The position numbers and the translations under genes are program-made. Under the pieces are notes generated by a model, which ran no database searches, was not told the DNA's origin, and saw only the letters and a list, made by a program, of their open reading frames with translations. A stretch of DNA of 64,000 nucleotides from the NCBI RefSeq assembly GCF_000013005.1, contig NC_007722.1, positions 2,175,501 to 2,239,500 of the forward strand. The letters are read 5' to 3'. Source of the DNA: Erythrobacter litoralis HTCC2594 (GTDB lineage Bacteria; Pseudomonadota; Alphaproteobacteria; Sphingomonadales; Sphingomonadaceae). This document shows, in pieces, positions 59,131 through 64,000 of the stretch (the first letter of the stretch is position 1; every line of letters starts with the position of its first letter).

Positions 59131-61043
59131 GTTTCCTCCGCAGCAGGCATCAGCCAGATCGGCGAGGTATAGGCGCGCTCCTGGACGACCTTGACGACTT
59201 CATCGGGCAGCTCCACTCCGAAGCGCAGCGCATCGAACAACACCCAGCGCGGCGTCGGGATTTCGATCACGCGGACGTAGTAGAAGGCGCGCTGGCCTTC
59301 GCGATACTCCGGATCGCTCCACACCGTGCGCAGCTGCGCCGCGCCGATAGTGTTGGTGTAGCTCGCCGTGGCCTCGTCGACGGTATTACCAACGGCGGGC
59401 ACCGGGCTGTCGGACGCGCCGTCCATCGGCCGTTCGCTCCACGCCGCGTCGAAGATTTTCTCCTGCGGATTGCCGTTGGCATCGACCCAGCCCTTCACGA
59501 CCTGAACCCGGTCGAGATTGGCGCCTTCCGGGTCCTTTAGCGCTTCGATCATGAAGGCCGGCGCAGTGCCATTATCGGTCAGCACGCCGCCCATCGGCAC
59601 GCCTTCGCGATAGCCGGTCGCGACCCAGTCGCTGCCGAAGCTGTCCTCGGTGAATCCCGGCCCGCCGAAGATCCGTACGCTCATCCGGGAGCCGGTCGTG
59701 GCATAGACTTCGCGCCGTTTGAAGGCGTCGAAGATTTCAGCCCGCGTATTGCCCCGCGCCCAGGCGGCCGCATAGCCGCTGGCCAGGTAATGCCAGCCGA
59801 AACGGCCTTCGCGGGTGCCGAGGTTCTGCCCGGCCATCGCGCGGTCCGGCCCTGGTTCGTTGCCCGTATGCTTGCCGAAGAAATTGTCTTCGTCCGCCGT
59901 GGCCAGCGAGGTGTGCGAGTCGGTCGATCCGATCAGGCCGAAGCGGTAAGGGTTCACCCCCAAGCGCTGCTCGAGCGACAGACCGCGCTTGAGCGCTTCG
60001 CGGACATAGCTGCCGCCATACATGTCGGGCGTCGCCTTCGCAGTGAGCGGCAAATTGCCCAGCTCCCATCCCCAGATGCCGTAGCCCGCAAATTCGTCGT
60101 TCGGCGACAAAAACGGGTGGCTCTCGCTGTCGCCCTTGATCTGCGTGACTTCGACCACCGGCTCCCACCGCGCGCGCTTTGCGGCGTACTCGGCCGTCAA
60201 CGGCGCACCGTCGGGCCCGGTCATTTCGAACATCATGCCATTCGAAAGGTTGGAATTGTGCGGGATCGCCAGCGCCTGCCCTCCGGACCCTTGCTCGTAA
60301 GCGGCCAGATAGTCCCATAAGTCGGTGACGTCGGTATCGAGCCCTGGGAACGGCAGCGTGTCGCCGATCGTCGGCGCGCCGTCGCGGAACATCACCACGC
60401 GATGCAGATTATTGCCATCCGGCATCAGCGTCCATTCGAACCCTGCGAAGGCGGTGAACCTGCCCGGCTCGTTAAAAAGGTCGATGATCCGCAAGTGCTC
60501 CTGCCAGATATCGCGGGTCGCTTTCTCCTGCCGTTCGGGATCGCGCAGCGCCTCGGGAATATTGCCGGTCGCCGCGGCATCGATCAGTTCGCCGGTCGCA
60601 ATGACCGACTGCCGGCCTCCTTCGCGCAGCATGGCCTGCCAGCGCTTGAGCGTCGGGTCGCGCACCAGGGCGCTGGGCGCATTCATCAGCCGCTTGGTGG
60701 CGCCGAGCGCGTCGGAGTGATCGGAGATGACAAGGAAGTCGAGCGGCCTGTCTAGCTGCGCTTCCATGCCCATCGTCGCGGTCACTTTCTCGCCCCGCGC
60801 AAAGCGAAGCGCCGCTTCCGGCCCTATCCTGACGCCGAAACCGAAAGCATCGACCGAATTGTCGGTGTGCAAGTGGGTGTCGCCCCAATAGGGCCGGTCG
60901 GGATATTCGGAGAGTGCGATCGTGTCTTCGCCATTACCCGCCTGCGCCGCACTGGCGCGCTCCTTGAAAGCACCTGAAAACCAGGCTGCCCCGGCCGCAA
61001 TCGCGACGGCTGCGACCCCGGCTGCGATCCACTTCTTCTGCAT
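59127..61043 (-). CDS. DUF3604 secreted metal-binding protein
   Basis: The 638-residue protein has a signal or anchor helix (about 6-25) and a PHP-like metal-binding domain: YWGDTHLHTDNSVDAFGFG, FLVISDHSDALGATKRLM, FAGFEWTLMPDGNNLHRVVM, IPHNSNLSNGMMFE and GLIGSTDSHTSLATADEDNF. These His/Asp clusters suggest a phosphoesterase or hydrolase with several metal ions. DUF3604 genes are frequent in marine bacteria with the PpiC and HupE companions found here. The operon order is DUF3604, PpiC, HupE with four-base overlaps. Confidence 0.9.
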   Translation of the reverse strand: MQKKWIAAGVAAVAIAAGAAWFSGAFKERASAAQAGNGEDTIALSEYPDRPYWGDTHLHTDNSVDAFGFGVRIGPEAALRFARGEKVTATMGMEAQLDRPLDFLVISDHSDALGATKRLMNAPSALVRDPTLKRWQAMLREGGRQSVIATGELIDAAATGNIPEALRDPERQEKATRDIWQEHLRIIDLFNEPGRFTAFAGFEWTLMPDGNNLHRVVMFRDGAPTIGDTLPFPGLDTDVTDLWDYLAAYEQGSGGQALAIPHNSNLSNGMMFEMTGPDGAPLTAEYAAKRARWEPVVEVTQIKGDSESHPFLSPNDEFAGYGIWGWELGNLPLTAKATPDMYGGSYVREALKRGLSLEQRLGVNPYRFGLIGSTDSHTSLATADEDNFFGKHTGNEPGPDRAMAGQNLGTREGRFGWHYLASGYAAAWARGNTRAEIFDAFKRREVYATTGSRMSVRIFGGPGFTEDSFGSDWVATGYREGVPMGGVLTDNGTAPAFMIEALKDPEGANLDRVQVVKGWVDANGNPQEKIFDAAWSERPMDGASDSPVPAVGNTVDEATASYTNTIGAAQLRTVWSDPEYREGQRAFYYVRVIEIPTPRWVLFDALRFGVELPDEVVKVVQERAYTSPIWLMPAAEET

Positions 61044-61102
61044 GTGTCCTCCCCCACGCGCCCTTGCAGGAGAGAGTTGCGCGTTACCGGCGGCTCGTCA
61101 AG

Positions 61103-61720
61103 TCAGCCATTGCCGCCCAGGCTGGTCAGCGCGAAGATCATCGAACCACCGCCCAGCACTAGCGCGACGATCATCAGCAAGCCGTCACGCACCAGCAGCG
61201 CGAGACCGATCGCGGCAATGGCGATCATCGGCACGGTGCTGGCAAAGGGCAGGAACTCGAGCGGCGGGACCGACAGGCAGAGCAACAGGATGCCGACGGC
61301 AGCCACCCGCGCGCCGACGCCTTCGACCATGAAGTCGAACCGGTCGGTTAATTTGCTGTCGATCCATGCCGCCGCCCTGTCGAGCTTGTGCACGGCCTTG
61401 GCGAGCTTCTCGCCGTCGGTCTCGCGCCGCTCGACGAAACCAGGCAGCCAGACATGCTCGCGCCCGATCAGCAATTGCAATGCGATGAAAGCAATGATCA
61501 GCGCCAGCGCGGTCGGCACACCGGGAATGCCGCCAACGGGCGTAATTTCGAGAACTGGCAGGAGAATCAGCAAAGGCGCAAAACTGCGGCGCCCGAACGC
61601 GTCGAGGGCGCGGCCGAAGCTCACTTTCTCGTGATCTTCGCCAAGAGTCTCGATGTCGCCGAGAACGTCTTCTAAATTTTGCGGCTCTTCCGCTATCGCG
61701 CCACTCCTTCGCCAAACCAA
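61103..61720 (-). CDS. ExoD-family exopolysaccharide synthesis protein
   Basis: The 205-residue membrane protein resembles ExoD of rhizobia: VSFGRALDAFGRRSFAPLLI, PVLEITPVGGIPGVPTALAL and FLPFASTVPMIAIAAIGLAL, with about five helices. ExoD affects exopolysaccharide production and alkali tolerance in Sinorhizobium. The start is uncertain: a TTG at 61720 fits the frame, but the best ribosome site (AAGGAG, near 61705-61710) does not precede a standard codon in frame. It lies in line after the acyl-CoA dehydrogenase gene. Confidence 0.78.
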   Translation of the reverse strand: MVWRRSGAIAEEPQNLEDVLGDIETLGEDHEKVSFGRALDAFGRRSFAPLLILLPVLEITPVGGIPGVPTALALIIAFIALQLLIGREHVWLPGFVERRETDGEKLAKAVHKLDRAAAWIDSKLTDRFDFMVEGVGARVAAVGILLLCLSVPPLEFLPFASTVPMIAIAAIGLALLVRDGLLMIVALVLGGGSMIFALTSLGGNG

Positions 61721-61753
61721 CGGCTGCGGGCGCGATAGTTTCCTCCCCTCCAG

Positions 61754-62917
61754 CTACATCGAACGCGCGATCAGCATCTTCATGACTTCGTTCGAACCAC
61801 CGAAAATCCGTGTGATGCGGGCATCGCGGTACATCTTGGCGATGGGATATTCGTTGATATAGCCCGCGCCGCCGTGGAGCTGGAGACACTTGTCGACCAC
61901 TTCGCTCTGCAATTCGGTGACCCAGTATTTCGCCATGGCCGCTGTTGCCACGTCGAGTTCGCCCTTCAGCAGCTTGGCGATGCAATCGTTCACGAACACG
62001 CGCGCCGCCGTGCCGCGCGCCTTGAGGTCGGCAAGCACGAACTGGGTGTTCTGGAAATCCCAGATCGTCTGCCCGAAGGCCTTGCGTTCTTTGACGTATT
62101 CGAGCGTCACTTCGAGCGCTTTCTCAATGCCGGTGGCCGCGCCCATCGCGATCACCAGCCGCTCCTGCGCCAGTTCGCCCATCAGCTGATAGAAACCCTT
62201 GCCTTCGACCCCGCCGAGCACGTTTTCAGCCGGAACGAAGACATTGTCGAAGAACAGCTCCGACGTATCGGCAGCGTCCAGCCCGATCTTGTCGAGCTTC
62301 TTGCCGCGCTGGAAGCCTTCCGCGCCTTCGGTTTCCAGCAGCATCAGCGAGATGCCCTTGGCGCGCTCGTTCGGGTCGGTCTTGGCGACGACAACGATGA
62401 AGTCCGCCGTCTGGCCGTTGGAGATATAGGTCTTGGCCCCGTTGATGCGGTAACCGTTGCCGTCCTTGAGCGCGGTCGTGGTGATGCTCTGCAAATCGCT
62501 GCCGACACCCGGCTCGGTCATGGCGATTGCGCTGACGAGCTCGCCGGTCACAAGCTTGGGCAGGTATTTCTTCTTCTGCTCCTCGGTGCCGTGACGCACG
62601 AGGTAGGGCAGGATGATGGTGTTGTGCAGGCTGGCGGCGAAGCCATCGACGCCGTGCTTGGCCTGCTGGTCGATCACCACCATGTCATGACGGAAATCGC
62701 CGCCGTGGCCGCCATATTCTTCGGGCACGGAAACGCCGAGCAAGCCTGCCGCGCCCGCCTCGTTCCAGAACTCGCGCTCGACCTGCCCCTCTTCGCGCCA
62801 TTTCTTGACGCGCTTCTCCGGCGCATGCTGCTGGTAGAACTTGCCGACGGCATCGGCGAAGATCGAAATCTCTTCGTCTTCCATGAATTCGGGCTGGGGT
62901 ACGTCGATGGCGGGCAT
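61754..62917 (-). CDS. acyl-CoA dehydrogenase
   Basis: The 387-residue FAD enzyme shows the three-domain ACAD fold: an N-terminal helical domain, a middle beta domain with AIAMTEPGVGSDLQSI (FAD contacts) and TYISNGQTAD, and a C-terminal domain with RKAFGQTIWDFQNTQFVLAD and LQLHGGAGYINEYPIAKMYR. The catalytic-base Glu lies at the end (IFGGSNEVMK region). It introduces the double bond into acyl-CoA in fatty-acid degradation. The specific acyl chain is not determined. Confidence 0.93.
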   Translation of the reverse strand: MPAIDVPQPEFMEDEEISIFADAVGKFYQQHAPEKRVKKWREEGQVEREFWNEAGAAGLLGVSVPEEYGGHGGDFRHDMVVIDQQAKHGVDGFAASLHNTIILPYLVRHGTEEQKKKYLPKLVTGELVSAIAMTEPGVGSDLQSITTTALKDGNGYRINGAKTYISNGQTADFIVVVAKTDPNERAKGISLMLLETEGAEGFQRGKKLDKIGLDAADTSELFFDNVFVPAENVLGGVEGKGFYQLMGELAQERLVIAMGAATGIEKALEVTLEYVKERKAFGQTIWDFQNTQFVLADLKARGTAARVFVNDCIAKLLKGELDVATAAMAKYWVTELQSEVVDKCLQLHGGAGYINEYPIAKMYRDARITRIFGGSNEVMKMLIARSM

Positions 62918-63041
62918 GGGTGTGGTCCTCTCCAGTATTTAGATGTTGCGTCGCACCGTATCATGTCGGTAGCGGACCGCAACGCATTCCAAAGGCCGTA
63001 AAACACGCGGCGCATGGCAGGACAGGCATGGACCGCAGCTC

Positions 63042-63917
63042 ATGGATTTAATCGGCCCCACTTCGCAGAGCTTCATCAGCCAGCGCACCAAGCTGCACTA
63101 CGCCGATTGGGGCAATCACGATGCCCCGCCGCTGATCCTGTTGCATGGCGGTCGCGATCACTGCCGCAGCTGGGACTGGATGGCGGAGAAGCTGCGCAAG
63201 AACTGGCACGTGATATGCCCCGACCTGCGCGGCCATGGCGACAGCGAGTGGACCAATACCGGGGTCTACCAGGTCAGCGGCTATGTCTACGATCTGGCGC
63301 AGCTGATCCACCAATTGGAACTCGCGCCCGTCACCATCGTGGCGCATTCGCTCGGCGGCAATATCGCCACGCGCTATGCCGGGCTTTACCCTGAGAACTT
63401 GCGCAAGCTGGTCGCCATCGAAGGGCTCGGGCCGAGCCCCAAGGTGATGGACAAGATGGCGGAAACGCCGTGGTACGAACACCGCAAGCAATGGATGGAG
63501 AAGAAGCGCGACGCTTCATCGCGCCTGCCGCGCCGCTACGACACGTTCGAATCCGCGCTCGACCGGATGCACGAAGCCAACAGCTATCTGAGCCGCGAGC
63601 AGGCCGAGCACCTGACCCGCCACGGTACGATCCGCAACGAGGACGGCACCTGGAGCTGGAAGTTCGATCCGCACCTGCACGCCTGGCCGCCCCACGACCT
63701 GACCCATGCGCAGATCGAGGAACTATGGGGCCGTGTGAGCTGCCCAACCTTGCTGGTCTATGGCAATGACAGCTGGGCTTCGAACCCGGAGAAAGACGGG
63801 CGGATGAAGCACTTCGGCGACAACGTCAGCGTCAGCGCCTACGATCGCGCCGGGCACTGGGTGCATCACGACCGGTTCGATGATTTCCTCGCCGAGGTCG
63901 AAGCTTTCATCGCCTAG
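63042..63917 (+). CDS. alpha/beta hydrolase
   Basis: The 291-residue hydrolase has the oxyanion segment LLHGGRDHCRSWDWM, the nucleophile elbow AHSLGGN (Ser near 106), an acid Asp in LLVYGNDSWASNPEKD and the catalytic His in DRAGHWVHHDRF. The cap is helical, with many Trp and His (WYEHRKQWMEKKRD). It could be an epoxide hydrolase, esterase or haloalkane dehalogenase-type enzyme; the sequence alone does not decide. It is divergent from the acyl-CoA dehydrogenase gene, with about 120 bases between. Confidence 0.9.
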   Translation: MDLIGPTSQSFISQRTKLHYADWGNHDAPPLILLHGGRDHCRSWDWMAEKLRKNWHVICPDLRGHGDSEWTNTGVYQVSGYVYDLAQLIHQLELAPVTIVAHSLGGNIATRYAGLYPENLRKLVAIEGLGPSPKVMDKMAETPWYEHRKQWMEKKRDASSRLPRRYDTFESALDRMHEANSYLSREQAEHLTRHGTIRNEDGTWSWKFDPHLHAWPPHDLTHAQIEELWGRVSCPTLLVYGNDSWASNPEKDGRMKHFGDNVSVSAYDRAGHWVHHDRFDDFLAEVEAFIA

Positions 63918-64000
63918 GGCCTCATCGATTGACTACGCTGTTCCCGACAACCATAGCGACGCGCCATGGCTTCGGGACCTTCCGACATACTTCGGCGTGC
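63918..64000. other. end of window, possible start of another gene
   Basis: A plus-strand ATG at 63966 opens a frame (MASGPSD...) to the window edge, without a clear ribosome site. There is too little sequence to assign it. Confidence 0.25.

Noticed and set aside
1..64000. CRISPR arrays, tRNA and rRNA genes
   Set aside because: No regularly spaced repeats, no cloverleaf-like conserved tRNA blocks (GGTTCGA with CCA-type stems) and no rRNA signatures were noticed on reading both strands.

Overview
The window looks like a chromosomal segment of a sphingomonad alphaproteobacterium, probably of the Erythrobacteraceae. The evidence is high GC, TonB-dependent receptors, a CC_3452-type secreted protein, UPF0262 close to dnaB, and the galE/rpmJ, rpoZ and ftsH neighbourhoods. 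No database was searched, so this placement is inference.

Positions 1-30639 are accessory DNA and 30640-64000 are mostly ordinary core genome. The junction is a comM/yifB (Mg-chelatase-like) gene: only its 3' part (30640-31311) is present, and it starts abruptly inside the VGGG-encoding stretch. Next to the break lies a complete Tn7-like transposition module: TnsA (29801-30526, -), TnsB (26651-28414, -), TnsC (25731-26654, -), TniQ/TnsD (24757-25746, -) and a 598-residue protein whose layout resembles TnsE (22964-24760, +). comM is the classic target of the Tn6022/AbaR transposons of Acinetobacter, so this appears to be a comM-targeting Tn7-like element in an alphaproteobacterium. The comM 5' half is not in the window, so the other end lies beyond position 1 and the left 22.9 kb is probably cargo.

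The accessory part, left to right, holds: a catabolic cluster (MFE-2-like SDR, frameshifted TonB receptor, LysR, alpha-methylacyl-CoA racemase-like CoA transferase); an ISL3-family transposon (5971-10229) with recognisable terminal inverted repeats that carries an arsR/permease pair and is itself interrupted by an IS3-family (IS407-group) copy (7217-8486, 4-bp duplication); a vitamin B12 uptake operon (riboswitch, btuB, membrane protein, btuF-like); a second cobalamin riboswitch whose gene was cut off after four codons at the ISL3 edge; an integrase/DUF1612-like divergent pair around a perfect palindrome; chromate transporter plus DUF1259 protein; and an AarF/UbiB-like kinase.

The core part contains housekeeping genes (galE, rpmJ, cdd, dnaB, rpoZ, ftsH), a four-gene TetR-controlled ABC/HlyD/TolC exporter, a DUF3604/PpiC/HupE operon, an acyl-CoA dehydrogenase and an alpha/beta hydrolase. 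It also has a small GIY-YIG nuclease gene bounded exactly by two copies of a palindromic repeat in inverted orientation. No tRNA, rRNA or CRISPR array was seen.
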